Part shown: one piece after another, positions 34,143 to 43,372 of the stretch
Numbering within the stretch: position 1 is the stretch's first letter
Layout of the letters: each line of letters begins with the position of its first letter
Source of the DNA: Prevotella sp. UBA6447
GTDB lineage: Bacteria > Bacteroidota > Bacteroidia > Bacteroidales > Bacteroidaceae
Direction of reading: 5' to 3'
Assembly (NCBI GenBank): GCA_002437115.1
Contig: DJOD01000063.1
Location: 1 to 49,128, forward strand
DNA length: 49,128 bases
Notes under the pieces: model-generated
Database searches by the model: none
The model's input: the letters and a program-made list of their open reading frames with translations, nothing else
Told to the model about the DNA's origin: nothing
Made by a program: the position numbers and the translations under genes

Positions 34143-35819
34143 TCAGTTCTTGCCCTTGTCCTTGTCAGAGGGTTTGAGGAGCTTCTGGTAACGCTCTGGG
34201 TCTGCAAGCAGGTCGAACGCAGCCTTCACCTGCTTGTCGGTGCGAAGCGTGTTCTGCACGGCGCCACGCTGATAGTAGTAGGCCGCCACGATATCATTGT
34301 TGAGAATTTCGCAGATGCTGGCCTTGTTGAAATCAAGGTCCTTCGACAGATTGGGCTTCAACTTGCTACGCAGGGCATCAAACTCGCCCTTGGCATCGTC
34401 ATAATAGCCTTCGAATTTGGCCACTTTCTCCAGGTCGTCGAGCGTTTTGGCACTCATGGCATCATACTTGAAATGGCTCTTGAGCACACGCTGTTTGAAC
34501 GCCTCATAGTCGGCATCGCTCAGCGCAAACTCACTGGCCGGCGCAATGGTGGGATGCTTAGCGATGTAGTCGACCTCAAAGTTGTGCACAAGTTCGTCGG
34601 AGTCACGCATGGCAACCAGGTAGTAGGTGATGTTGGGCAGCGAGTCGGGTTTCACTTCCACCTCGGGTTCAATGCCTCCTCCACCTTTCACCAGGCGCCC
34701 GCCTGCCGTTCGGAAGGTTCCCGCAAGCGAATCGGCAACAGCTTCGGCACTGCCACCGTTGGCATGGCGGTAGGTTACCTTCTGGATGCAACGCCCGCTG
34801 GGAATGTAGTATTTATTGGTGGTGAGCTTCATTTGCGTGTTGTAAGGCAGGTCTATCATCGTCTGCACCAATCCCTTACCGTAGGTTTTCGTTCCCATGA
34901 TGACAGCGCGATCAAGATCCTGCAGGGCACCACTCGTTATCTCCGAAGCCGACGCCGACGACCCGTTGACCAATACCACCACGGGCAACACCGTGTCGAC
35001 GGGTTCAACGGTAGTCAGGTAATCGTGGTTCATGCGCTTTACCTTGCCACGGTTGCTCACCACGAGCTTGCCCTTGGGCACAAAGCAGTTGACAATGTTC
35101 ACTGCCTCCATTTCAGACCCGCCGGTGTTGCCGCGAAGGTCAAACACGAGACCTTTCACACCGTTTTTCTTCATCTCAATGATGGCATTGCGTACATCCT
35201 TTCCGCAACCTTCGGTGAAAGAATAAAGGTTCAGGTAACCGAAGCCGTTGGCCTGCACACCGTAATAGGGAATGGAAGGCAGCTGGATGAGGCGGCGGGT
35301 GACCTTGAACTTCATGTCCTTGTCAGTCGAGGGGCGACGAACCTTCAGTTCAAAGGTTGTTCCAGCCCCGCCCCTAAGGTGCTCCGACACATAGTCGTTG
35401 GTCTGCTTGGTCATGTCCTCTCCGTCGATGCTGAGGATGATGTCGCCCTTGCGGAGCCCCACCTCGGCGGCGGGCATGCCCTCGTAAGGCTCGTCAATGC
35501 AGACGCGCCCGAGCTGGTAGTTGTAACGTATGAGCGCACCAATGCCCGCATACTTGCCCGTGAGCATCATCTTCAGGTCTTTCTGTTTGTCCTCCGGATA
35601 ATAGACCGTATAGGGGTCAAGGCTACGAAGCATCGAGTTGATGGCGTTGCCCACCACCTCGTTCGGGTCGAGTGTATCCACGTACATCAGGTCAAGGTTC
35701 TTGTATATGGCATTCAGGATGCCCAGGTTTTTTGCCACGTCAAAGTTGTGGTCATCGCTTTGCGCCATGGATCCCATGGCAAAAAGCCACAGTCCCACAG
35801 CCAAAATCAGTCTTCTCAT
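34143..35819 (-). CDS. S41 family C-terminal processing peptidase
   Basis: Exported serine protease of the Ctp/Prc type. I start at 35819 (MRRLILAVGLWLFAMGSMAQ, a good signal peptide), giving 558 residues; the frame is open 21 codons further, but that crosses the -7 box. A PDZ domain spans about 88-165 (GIGALIRY, then GMPAAEVGLRKGDIILSIDG). The catalytic domain has FDLRGNTGG, SSASASEITSGALQD with nucleophile Ser290, and TKTYGKGLVQT with Lys315; the 25-residue Ser-Lys spacing equals that of E. coli Prc. It is the last minus-strand gene before the 34.0-kb hairpin, 88 bp after the efflux operon. Confidence 0.95.
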   Translation of the reverse strand: MRRLILAVGLWLFAMGSMAQSDDHNFDVAKNLGILNAIYKNLDLMYVDTLDPNEVVGNAINSMLRSLDPYTVYYPEDKQKDLKMMLTGKYAGIGALIRYNYQLGRVCIDEPYEGMPAAEVGLRKGDIILSIDGEDMTKQTNDYVSEHLRGGAGTTFELKVRRPSTDKDMKFKVTRRLIQLPSIPYYGVQANGFGYLNLYSFTEGCGKDVRNAIIEMKKNGVKGLVFDLRGNTGGSEMEAVNIVNCFVPKGKLVVSNRGKVKRMNHDYLTTVEPVDTVLPVVVLVNGSSASASEITSGALQDLDRAVIMGTKTYGKGLVQTMIDLPYNTQMKLTTNKYYIPSGRCIQKVTYRHANGGSAEAVADSLAGTFRTAGGRLVKGGGGIEPEVEVKPDSLPNITYYLVAMRDSDELVHNFEVDYIAKHPTIAPASEFALSDADYEAFKQRVLKSHFKYDAMSAKTLDDLEKVAKFEGYYDDAKGEFDALRSKLKPNLSKDLDFNKASICEILNNDIVAAYYYQRGAVQNTLRTDKQVKAAFDLLADPERYQKLLKPSDKDKGKN

Positions 35820-35848
35820 ATTGCGAACGTTCAATATTATTTGCGCTG

Positions 35849-35856
35849 CAAAGATA
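35849..35856 (-). promoter_or_regulatory. -7 element of the S41 protease gene
   Basis: Minus strand TATCTTTG, full -7 match, about 30 bp before the chosen ATG. No good -33 box at standard spacing. Confidence 0.5.
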
Positions 35857-35907
35857 CAAACAAAATCGATAGCGGCCATCAAGAAAGCCGTTTTTCTAAG
35901 TGGGGGC

Positions 35908-37176
35908 TCACATTCCCTGCAACTTTTTCAGGGCGACAACAGCTTGGTTGTAATCGTTGATGGCCGAAGCGCGCTTGAGCTGGGTGTCTATGTCCTTCTC
36001 CAACGCGTCAACATACTCCAAATAGGTAATCTCGCCAGCCGCATAATCGCAGGCACTCAAGCGGCTCATCTCAGCCGCGTCGGCGTTGCCAACCGTAGCG
36101 TAATACTCCATGCGTTTCTTGGCCACCAGCATACTGTTGAGGACTGCAGTGTAGGTCACTTGCAGCTCTTGCGCTTGGCTGACCACCTGCAGCTGTGCCA
36201 TCTCGCGCACTTTCCGAGCCGCCTTCACCTTCGCACGCGTGCTGCCGCTGAAGAGAGGCAAGCCCACGCCTACCTCAAAGCCCATAAAGTTGCCGTTGTT
36301 CCAGCTACGGTCCACATGGTAAGGGTTCCATCCCTTGATGACCATTTGCGTGCGAAGCGACAGGCTGAGCGAAGGAGCATAATCGCTCCGCGCCACCTTC
36401 ACGGTATGGTCGGCAACAGCCAAACGTGCATGGGCCAGCTGGCCATCGGGCGACTGGTCAAAGTTGAATTCGGCATCCTGTCCCAAGTCAATGGGCACCA
36501 AGGTCGTTTCGGTGGGCAAGATGGTGGCGTTCGTCCCGACAAGGCGAGCCAAAGAAGCCTGCGCATTGGCCAGGTCGGCCTTTGCCATGTCGGTCTCCAA
36601 AAGGTTGTCTTGCAACATACGGCGGGCAGACAGACATTCCACCTGGCGCGCATCGCCTGCCTCGTAGCGCTTGGTGGCCACGGCGACATAGCCATGCAAG
36701 AGTGAGTCTTGGCGTTGCAGGATACGGATGCGTTCGTATTGATAGACCACCTGGCAGTAGAGCGAGACCACCTGGCTGCGCACTTGGCTGCGCAGCACAT
36801 CGGTCTCACTCTCGGACACTCGGGTCTCGGCCTTCAACTGGCGACGGCGAGCCACGTAAACCGTGGGGAACTCCATCGATTGCGAGAGGGTCAGCGAGTT
36901 GTCGGGGGTGGCTCCTGAAGTGGGGTCTTGGCTAAAGGTCAGGTCGGTCTTGTCGAGATTCCAGGCCGTTCCTTGCATCACCTGCGACAGTTCAACGCCC
37001 TTGCGGGATGTCTGCAGCGACAGGTTGTCATTACTGGCGCGCTCCAGGCACTGCTGGAGCGAGAGCCTTTCCACGGTCTTGCCCGCTGTGGGAGACTGAA
37101 CGGCCACGGGTCGCTGGGCGACGGATGGAAGTGCGATGAATGAAAAAGCAACTAAAGTAAGCAATGTCGTCCTCAT
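35908..37176 (-). CDS. TolC family outer-membrane efflux protein
   Basis: Outer-membrane channel of the tripartite efflux system encoded just upstream. Starting at 37176 (MRTTLLTLVAFSFIALPSVAQ, signal peptide) it has 422 residues, the size of CusC/CzcC-type proteins. Two repeats rich in long amphipathic helices are visible: LSLQQCLERASNDNLSLQTS at the N-terminus and a C-terminal half with VREMAQLQVVSQAQELQVTY and EITYLEYVDALEKDIDTQL. No lipobox is present. It is third in the order adaptor-pump-channel, 121 bp after the pump gene. Confidence 0.92.
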   Translation of the reverse strand: MRTTLLTLVAFSFIALPSVAQRPVAVQSPTAGKTVERLSLQQCLERASNDNLSLQTSRKGVELSQVMQGTAWNLDKTDLTFSQDPTSGATPDNSLTLSQSMEFPTVYVARRRQLKAETRVSESETDVLRSQVRSQVVSLYCQVVYQYERIRILQRQDSLLHGYVAVATKRYEAGDARQVECLSARRMLQDNLLETDMAKADLANAQASLARLVGTNATILPTETTLVPIDLGQDAEFNFDQSPDGQLAHARLAVADHTVKVARSDYAPSLSLSLRTQMVIKGWNPYHVDRSWNNGNFMGFEVGVGLPLFSGSTRAKVKAARKVREMAQLQVVSQAQELQVTYTAVLNSMLVAKKRMEYYATVGNADAAEMSRLSACDYAAGEITYLEYVDALEKDIDTQLKRASAINDYNQAVVALKKLQGM

Positions 37177-37297
37177 AAGTTCAAATTTAAATATCAGGCT
37201 ATCCAACAAGCGCAAGATCTTCAATCATGACGAGACAGTATGTCTGCACGAAAAGAAAGACGCATCGTTTCCTCACACTTGCGGGTTGTTCGAGCAC

Positions 37298-40200
37298 CTA
37301 TCGCCTGGTGAACGTCTTATAGATGGCGGGCAACACGAACAGGGTGAGCAAGGTGGAGGTGATGAGCCCTCCGATGACCACGGTGGCAAGCGGGCGTTGC
37401 ACCTCCGCGCCGTCGCCATGGCTCAAGGCCATGGGAAGAAAACCCATGGAGGCCACAAGAGCCGTAATGAGCACAGGACGCAGACGAACCATGCAACTAT
37501 CTGTGATACGGCGGGTAATGTCGGCAACGCCATCTCGCTGCATCTGGTTCATTTGCCCGATAAGCACAATGCCATTGAGCACCGCCACACCGAAAAGTGC
37601 GATGAAGCCTACACCTGCGGAGATGCTAAAGTTCATGCCGCGCGCCCACAAGGCCCACACACCACCGATAGCCGCGAAAGGAATGGCAGAGAAGACAAAC
37701 AGCGACTCACGCAAGTTTTTCAGGGTGGCATAGAGCAGCAGGAAAATCATCAGCAAGGCGAGGGGAATGACAATCAGCAAGCGCTGAGTGGCACTCTTAA
37801 AATTTTGGAACTCACCTCCATAGGTGTAATAGTAGCCTTCGGGCAACTTCAACTGCTCGCCCAGCACTTTCTGGATGTCGGCGACAGTGCTTTGCACATC
37901 GCGCCCCTTGACGTTGAAGCCCACGTAAATGCGGCGCGCACCATTCTCATGGCTAACTTGCGCTGGGGCCGACACGTACTCCACTTCGGCAACTTCGCGA
38001 AGAGGGACTGTCGCGCCAGGCTGGTTGGTCAGTGGGATATACAAGTTCTCGATAGAGCGCTCATCCTTGCGCAAGCGTTCATCGAGCCGCAGCACCAAGT
38101 CGAACTTGCGCTCACCCTCAAACACGCTGCCAGCAACTCCACCGGCAAAAGCAGTCTCAAGCACTTGGTTCAAATCTTTGACCGATAGTCCGTATTGAGC
38201 CATGCGCTCATGGTTGTAGACCACCTGTATTTGGGGCAGACCAGAAATGTGCTCAGCGAAAACATCGGCCACACCTGGCACGTGCTCTATGAGCTTGCGT
38301 ATCTTACCGGCTTGCTGGGTGAGCGTCACCAAGTCGTCGCCAAAGACCTTGATGGCCACATCCTGCTTGATGCCAGTCATCAGTTCGTTGTTGCGCATCT
38401 GGATGGGCTGTGAGATTTCCGCATCGACACCGGGAATGGTGCGCAACACCTCCTCCATCCGCTCCATGAGCTCAGGCGCGGTGCGCGCCGAGGTCCATTC
38501 GGCCTTCGGCTTCAACGCCACCATGATGTCGGCGCGTTCCACGGGCATGGGATCCGTCGGGATCTCGGCGCTTCCTATGCGGCTCACAACTTGCTTCACC
38601 TCAGGGAAATGGGCACGCAGCAACTTCTCGGCCTGGGTGGTTGTCGACACCATCTGCGAGAGGGATGTGCCCTGCGCCATGCTCATTTCCACGGCAAAGT
38701 CTCCCTCCTCTAGGTTGGGGATGAACTCGCCACCGAGGTACTTGAACCCAACAACGCTAACACAAAACAGAGCCACGGTAGCCGTAATGACGTTCTTGTT
38801 TTGCCGAAGCGCCCACCTAAGCAAGGGGGTGTACCATTGTTGCAGCTTGCGTATGATGCGGTCAGAAATGTTTTCGCGCGTCTTCAACTTGCGGTCGAGC
38901 AACAAGCTGCTGACCATCGGCACGTACATGAGCGACAACAGGAACGCGCCAAGAATGGCAAAGAACACGGTGAGGGCCATCGGGCGGAACATCTTGCCCT
39001 CGATGCCGGTAAGGGTCAACAGAGGTATGTAAACTATCATAATCATGATTTCGCCGTAAGAGGCACTTCGACGAATCATGGAAGCGGAGGCAAAGACCTC
39101 GTCGTCCATCTGTCGCCGGGTCAAGACCTGCTGCCCCGCATACTTGCCCGACAAGCGTGAGGCGCCATGAATGTGGGTCACAACAGCTTCGACGATAATC
39201 ACCGCGCCGTCCACGATCATGCCGAAGTCTATTGCGCCAAGGCTCATCAAGTTGCCATCGATGCCGAATGTCTTCATCATGCCAAAAGCAAAGAGCATAC
39301 TCAGCGGGATAACACTGGCCACTACAAGCCCCGACCGCCAAGAGCCCAAGAATAGCAGCAACACGAAGATAACAATAATGCCACCCTCAACCAGGTTGCG
39401 TGCTATAGTTCCCTCCACACGGTTTACGAGGTTCGTGCGATCAATGAAAGGCTCCACCACCACTCCCTCTGGCAACGACTTCTGAATGTCGGCCATACGC
39501 TGCTTGACCCGCTGGCTCACCTCTTGGAAGTTTTCGCCTTTGAGCATAATGGCTATGCCACACACCACCTCACCTTCACCATTGCGCGTGACCGCGCCGA
39601 AGCGCGTGGCATGGCCGGATTGCACGGTGGCAACGTCGCCAACGCGCACAGGCTGCCCGTTAATGTTTTTGACGACAATGTTGGAAATGTCGCTCATCGT
39701 CTTGACAACACCGATGCCTCGGATGTAATATTGGTTAGCATCTTGCTCTATGTAACTGCCTCCGGTATTGGCATTGTTGTCTTGTAAAGCTTTGAAGACA
39801 TCCGACAAGGTGACATCCGAAGCATTGAGGCGCTCGGCATCGATGGCCACCTCGTATTGTTTCACATAGCCACCCCATCCGCTCACTTCCGCCACACCTG
39901 GTGTGCCTACCAGCTGCTTGCGGATGATCCAATCTTGGTAAGTGCGCAACTGGGTGAGACTGTACTTCGTTTCATACCCCTTCTTGGCACGAACCGTGTA
40001 ATGGTAAATCTCGCCAAGTGCCGTGGCAATGGGACCCATCTCAGTGGACGTGTTTTGGGGGAGGTCCCTGATAACATCGTTAAGCACCTGGCTGACCTGC
40101 GACCGTGCCCAATAGATGTCGGCATCGTCGTCGAACACGAGCGTTATGACACTCAATCCACTACGAGAGATGCTACGTCGCTCCTTCAACTTCGGCACAT

Positions 40201-40423
40201 TGGCCAATGCCATCTCTATCGGCGTAGTGATGTATTGTTCCACTTCCTGGGCACCAAGCGACGGAGCTTGGGTAATGACCTGCACCTGATTGTCAGTAAT
40301 ATCGGGCGTGGCATCAAACGGAAGGTGCACCAACGACCATATGCCCCATGCCACAAGCGCGACGGTGAGCACGCCCACCACCAGCTTGTGCCTTATCGAA
40401 TATTCTATGAGTTTCTGAAACAT
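37298..40423 (-). CDS. CusA/CzcA family heavy-metal RND efflux pump
   Basis: Inner-membrane proton-driven pump of 1041 residues with twelve membrane segments and two large periplasmic loops. The N-terminus (YSIRHKLVVGVLTVALVAWG, then HLPFDATPDITDNQVQV) is typical of HME-RND proteins. The membrane motif AIDFGMIVDGAVIIVEAV (about 398-415) follows the DFG-x3-DGA-x3-VEN pattern of Zn/Co/Cd/Ni-type pumps, with Ala replacing the final Asn. The Cu/Ag-type pattern is absent. The substrate is therefore more likely divalent cations, not proven. It lies 15 bp after the adaptor gene. Confidence 0.95.
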   Translation of the reverse strand: MFQKLIEYSIRHKLVVGVLTVALVAWGIWSLVHLPFDATPDITDNQVQVITQAPSLGAQEVEQYITTPIEMALANVPKLKERRSISRSGLSVITLVFDDDADIYWARSQVSQVLNDVIRDLPQNTSTEMGPIATALGEIYHYTVRAKKGYETKYSLTQLRTYQDWIIRKQLVGTPGVAEVSGWGGYVKQYEVAIDAERLNASDVTLSDVFKALQDNNANTGGSYIEQDANQYYIRGIGVVKTMSDISNIVVKNINGQPVRVGDVATVQSGHATRFGAVTRNGEGEVVCGIAIMLKGENFQEVSQRVKQRMADIQKSLPEGVVVEPFIDRTNLVNRVEGTIARNLVEGGIIVIFVLLLFLGSWRSGLVVASVIPLSMLFAFGMMKTFGIDGNLMSLGAIDFGMIVDGAVIIVEAVVTHIHGASRLSGKYAGQQVLTRRQMDDEVFASASMIRRSASYGEIMIMIVYIPLLTLTGIEGKMFRPMALTVFFAILGAFLLSLMYVPMVSSLLLDRKLKTRENISDRIIRKLQQWYTPLLRWALRQNKNVITATVALFCVSVVGFKYLGGEFIPNLEEGDFAVEMSMAQGTSLSQMVSTTTQAEKLLRAHFPEVKQVVSRIGSAEIPTDPMPVERADIMVALKPKAEWTSARTAPELMERMEEVLRTIPGVDAEISQPIQMRNNELMTGIKQDVAIKVFGDDLVTLTQQAGKIRKLIEHVPGVADVFAEHISGLPQIQVVYNHERMAQYGLSVKDLNQVLETAFAGGVAGSVFEGERKFDLVLRLDERLRKDERSIENLYIPLTNQPGATVPLREVAEVEYVSAPAQVSHENGARRIYVGFNVKGRDVQSTVADIQKVLGEQLKLPEGYYYTYGGEFQNFKSATQRLLIVIPLALLMIFLLLYATLKNLRESLFVFSAIPFAAIGGVWALWARGMNFSISAGVGFIALFGVAVLNGIVLIGQMNQMQRDGVADITRRITDSCMVRLRPVLITALVASMGFLPMALSHGDGAEVQRPLATVVIGGLITSTLLTLFVLPAIYKTFTRR

Positions 40424-40438
40424 AGCCCTCGGTTCTTA

Positions 40439-41611
40439 TCAGTGTTCGCCATGCTCGCCAGTCATGGAAGCGAGGTAATAAGCGTTGCCTGTGACGATTT
40501 CCTGTCCTTTGCGGATATGCTCACACAGTTCCACTTGCGTGTTTCCGCCCATCGTAGACCCTGTGGTCACCTCATGGCGTGAGAAGCTGTAACCTCCAGA
40601 ACGCTTGCCGTTGAATGCAAAGATATAGCTTTTGCCATCAGCCTTGACAATGGCTGTGCTCGGCAAGGTCTGCGCCTCATTGCTGCCCACGATGATTTGG
40701 CCACTCACATACATGCCATCAACCAGCGAACGACCGGCGGCATCATCGAGACGGACATGCACCGCCACGGTCTTGGTCCCACTGTTGAAATAGCTATTGA
40801 TGCCGTATACGGTTCCACCGAGACGCTGTCCAGGTTGATTGGTGACGGAAAGCTGCACACGCTGTCCCAATTTCACTTTGTGGAGATCCTTCTCAAAGAC
40901 ATTGACATCACATTCCAAGGCATCGTTGTCGCGCACCTGCATCAGCGGGCTTTGCATATCCACGAAGCTCCCCAAGGACACCTTGATGCCGCTCACCGTT
41001 CCACTGATGGGCGCATGGACGGGGGATGTGGTGGAAAAACGGCCTTGAGCCACACGATTCGGATTGACACCGACCTGCTGCAACTGACGGGCTAAGCCCG
41101 CGAGGTTAGCTTGTGTCACACGCAACTCCTTTTCCGCCTGTTGCAGGTTTCGTTCCACGCCAGCACCATTCTTCCTGAGTTTCTGTTGACGCTCCACGTC
41201 GAGTCGCGCAAACTGCACCTGCCGTGAAATCGAATAATATTCACGTTGCAATGCCACGATGTCTGTGTTTTCCACCGTAGCTACCACTTGTCCTCTCTTA
41301 ACTCTTTGCCCGTCGCTTACCCATATGTGCTTAACCACTCCTCCCATCAACGACGTGACATCGCCAACGGACTGGGGACGGAGCGTCAACTGTCCATTGA
41401 CAGCAACAAACGTGTTCATAGGTCGGCGTGACACCTGGCCAAGCCGAATGTCAGCTACCTTCATCTGTTGCAGTGTGACATCGATACTGTCCACATCCAC
41501 ATGTTCCTCGTCCGCGTGTCCGTGGGCAACCGCCGTGTTGTCGGAAAGTAGCGAGAACCCCAAGATAGCTATGGCCGTGATGGCCACGATAATCAATAAG
41601 CGTTTCGTCAT
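40439..41611 (-). CDS. Periplasmic adaptor (membrane fusion) subunit of the RND efflux system
   Basis: Links the inner-membrane pump to the TolC channel. Starting at 41611 (MTKRLLIIVAITAIAILGF) it has 390 residues. Barrel-sandwich halves are visible (VTSLMGGVVKHIWVSDGQRV and SPVHAPISGTVSGIKV), with a helical hairpin between them. Histidine-rich ends (AHGHADEEHVDVD after the signal region and GEHGEH at the C-terminus) suggest metal contact. The frame is open upstream to 41716, but that stretch contains the promoter and operators. First gene of the operon. Confidence 0.93.
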   Translation of the reverse strand: MTKRLLIIVAITAIAILGFSLLSDNTAVAHGHADEEHVDVDSIDVTLQQMKVADIRLGQVSRRPMNTFVAVNGQLTLRPQSVGDVTSLMGGVVKHIWVSDGQRVKRGQVVATVENTDIVALQREYYSISRQVQFARLDVERQQKLRKNGAGVERNLQQAEKELRVTQANLAGLARQLQQVGVNPNRVAQGRFSTTSPVHAPISGTVSGIKVSLGSFVDMQSPLMQVRDNDALECDVNVFEKDLHKVKLGQRVQLSVTNQPGQRLGGTVYGINSYFNSGTKTVAVHVRLDDAAGRSLVDGMYVSGQIIVGSNEAQTLPSTAIVKADGKSYIFAFNGKRSGGYSFSRHEVTTGSTMGGNTQVELCEHIRKGQEIVTGNAYYLASMTGEHGEH

Positions 41612-41632
41612 GGTTTCGTTTTTATTTATTGA

Positions 41633-41640
41633 CAAAGGTA
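41633..41640 (-). promoter_or_regulatory. -7 element of the metal-efflux operon
   Basis: Minus strand TACCTTTG, full -7 match, 22 bp before the adaptor ATG. The expected -33 position (about 41660) lies inside the first palindromic operator. Confidence 0.65.
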
Positions 41641-41651
41641 CGAATAAGCCT

Positions 41652-41668
41652 TTGCAACTCGGTTGCAA
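41652..41668. promoter_or_regulatory. Palindromic operator 1 of the efflux operon
   Basis: TTGCAAC-TCG-GTTGCAA, a perfect 7-3-7 dyad covering the -33 zone of the efflux promoter. A bound protein would block or control initiation. Confidence 0.7.
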
Positions 41669-41687
41669 GCATAATTTGAGGCGAACT

Positions 41688-41704
41688 TTGCAACCAAGTT
41701 GCAC
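41688..41704. promoter_or_regulatory. Palindromic operator 2 of the efflux operon
   Basis: TTGCAAC-CAA-GTTGCAC, the same 7-3-7 dyad with one base changed, 36 bp upstream of operator 1 centre to centre. Confidence 0.65.
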
Positions 41705-41809
41705 GTTTCCCCTCAAATTTCTCGACGTTGATTGCTCATTTCACCCATTCAAAAACCTCAGCACCCCACATTTTTGCCCATTCCGCTAATGACCACACAC
41801 AAAACGAAC

Positions 41810-41845
41810 AAAAATCCCGGCCATCCCAATATGGATAGCCGGGAT
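41810..41845 (-). terminator. Terminator of the PCMD/barrel/calycin operon
   Basis: Minus strand: ATCCCGGCTATCC (41845-41833) pairs with GGATGGCCGGGAT (41826-41814), one mismatch, loop of 6, then five T residues. It is 65 bp after the last stop. Confidence 0.85.
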
Positions 41846-41910
41846 CTTTCCCGAAAACGCGCCCCACGCTTTAAGGCATGACAAAGTACGCGTTATGTGT
41901 TAGCAAGAAC

Positions 41911-43362
41911 TTACTTCAGCACCTTATAGGTCTTGCCGCCTTCCCTGACGATGTAGACCTGTCCAGTCTTCATGCCACCGACGCGCTGCCCACCGATGTT
42001 ATATACCTTGCGAGCATCCCCTTCTGCCACAACAGAATGGATTCCAGCGGCTGTAATGTTGTAGGTGTGCGTGCTCTGGGTCTTCAAGTCATCCGAGAAG
42101 ACCTTGATGGTAGCAACTTTGTTGCCCTTGTCGTCGTTGTCATAAGAAACCACGCAAAAAGCGCCCTTGCCCTTGAGTTGAGGCTTCACCTCATTGCCAT
42201 CGAGGGCAACACCCGTCAGCTCAGCGTCGTAGATAAGCTCGAAGTCGTCTATCAAGATTTCATCGCCATCGCTTCCTGCACCCGGATCAGCATTGGTAGA
42301 AATGGTCACAAGGATATACTTTCCGTCCACATCGTCTTTGACATAAGTGAAAGGAACGACAATTCGTTTCCACTCACCTCCTGTCGTGGCGATGGTACTA
42401 TCCTTAGCCAAAGCCATCACATTATCGTATTTCTTGTTCTGTGGGTCCTGGAAATACGTGCCATCCGTGATGTAAGCGCTCACCGTGGCATAAGGATGAT
42501 CCGCGTTAGCCGTACCCTGCGAGAACTTCACCCACACAGCAAGCGAGTCGGGGCGCCCCTCCATGTTGATATAAAATGGATTGCCGTTACCGTCAAGCTC
42601 TGTCTTGCTGACATCAAGCTCGGCGTGGTTTGACAAGTCCGTAGCAATGTAGGATCCAGCGTTCATGCGACCTGTGGTGATTGTGCCATTGGCAACGATT
42701 CCAATGATGCTGGTAGCTTTCAGACTAAGGCTCTTGCTGCCCTTGGTCCCTGGGCGTACGTCATCAGAGATAAACGTATGCGCCATACCTTTGACTAAAG
42801 ATGCCCAATCGCCGCCAGCGTTAGCGAAGGAGTGCCAGCGCAAGGGCTCATAGATGTCGCCATCATTACCATCATATTTGCGGTAACTCTCAAAGCCACT
42901 GTTGGGAATCTGATAGCCCGATCCAAAGGTAACGTCGATGTTCTGCTGCAGGGTAGCCATGTAGATGCTGATGCTGGCGTAAGCGCGGCCATGGGCGAGC
43001 TTTGCCACAAAGTTGATAGGCACTTCCTGCAGGTAAGGGCCATACCATGAGACTGAAGGATCGTCGCCCGCTGCAATCTGAATGTTGCGCGAACATTCAA
43101 GCAGCGTGTCGTTGCCCACGACCATGGGCTGCAGTTTGTCAATGACAATGTTGCCGATAGGCATACTTGTCTCCGCTGTCGTCATGATAAAGTTGTTCAA
43201 GGAGAACGTCAAGAGGCCATCATCGCCCTTGGTCACCTGCACGGTTGCGTGCTGCTCATTGACCAGTCCGTTGACCGAGACCGTGAGACTGTCAGTGTAG
43301 TCGGCGGCCATGCTGGCGATAGCAGCCATGGCCATTACTACCAATGTAAAAATTTTCTTCAT
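41911..43362 (-). CDS. Secreted calycin-like and PCMD domain protein with C-terminal sorting domain
   Basis: 483 residues with a signal peptide (MKKIFTLVVMAMAAIASMAA). Residues about 22-150 resemble the Bacteroidota calycin-like (lipocalin-type) domain (VTKGDDGLLTFSLNNFIM). About 155-400 resemble the PCMD fold (IPNSGFESYRKYD, LRWHSFANAG, ILIDDFELIYD). A short beta domain follows, then a type IX-like sorting tail (KVYNIGGQRVGG ... VYIVREGGKTYKVLK) nearly identical at its end to that of the C10 protease. It is last of three co-directed genes, 10 bp after the barrel gene. Surface exposure and ligand binding are inferred. Confidence 0.82.
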   Translation of the reverse strand: MKKIFTLVVMAMAAIASMAADYTDSLTVSVNGLVNEQHATVQVTKGDDGLLTFSLNNFIMTTAETSMPIGNIVIDKLQPMVVGNDTLLECSRNIQIAAGDDPSVSWYGPYLQEVPINFVAKLAHGRAYASISIYMATLQQNIDVTFGSGYQIPNSGFESYRKYDGNDGDIYEPLRWHSFANAGGDWASLVKGMAHTFISDDVRPGTKGSKSLSLKATSIIGIVANGTITTGRMNAGSYIATDLSNHAELDVSKTELDGNGNPFYINMEGRPDSLAVWVKFSQGTANADHPYATVSAYITDGTYFQDPQNKKYDNVMALAKDSTIATTGGEWKRIVVPFTYVKDDVDGKYILVTISTNADPGAGSDGDEILIDDFELIYDAELTGVALDGNEVKPQLKGKGAFCVVSYDNDDKGNKVATIKVFSDDLKTQSTHTYNITAAGIHSVVAEGDARKVYNIGGQRVGGMKTGQVYIVREGGKTYKVLK

Positions 43363-43372
43363 AAGTGTTTTG

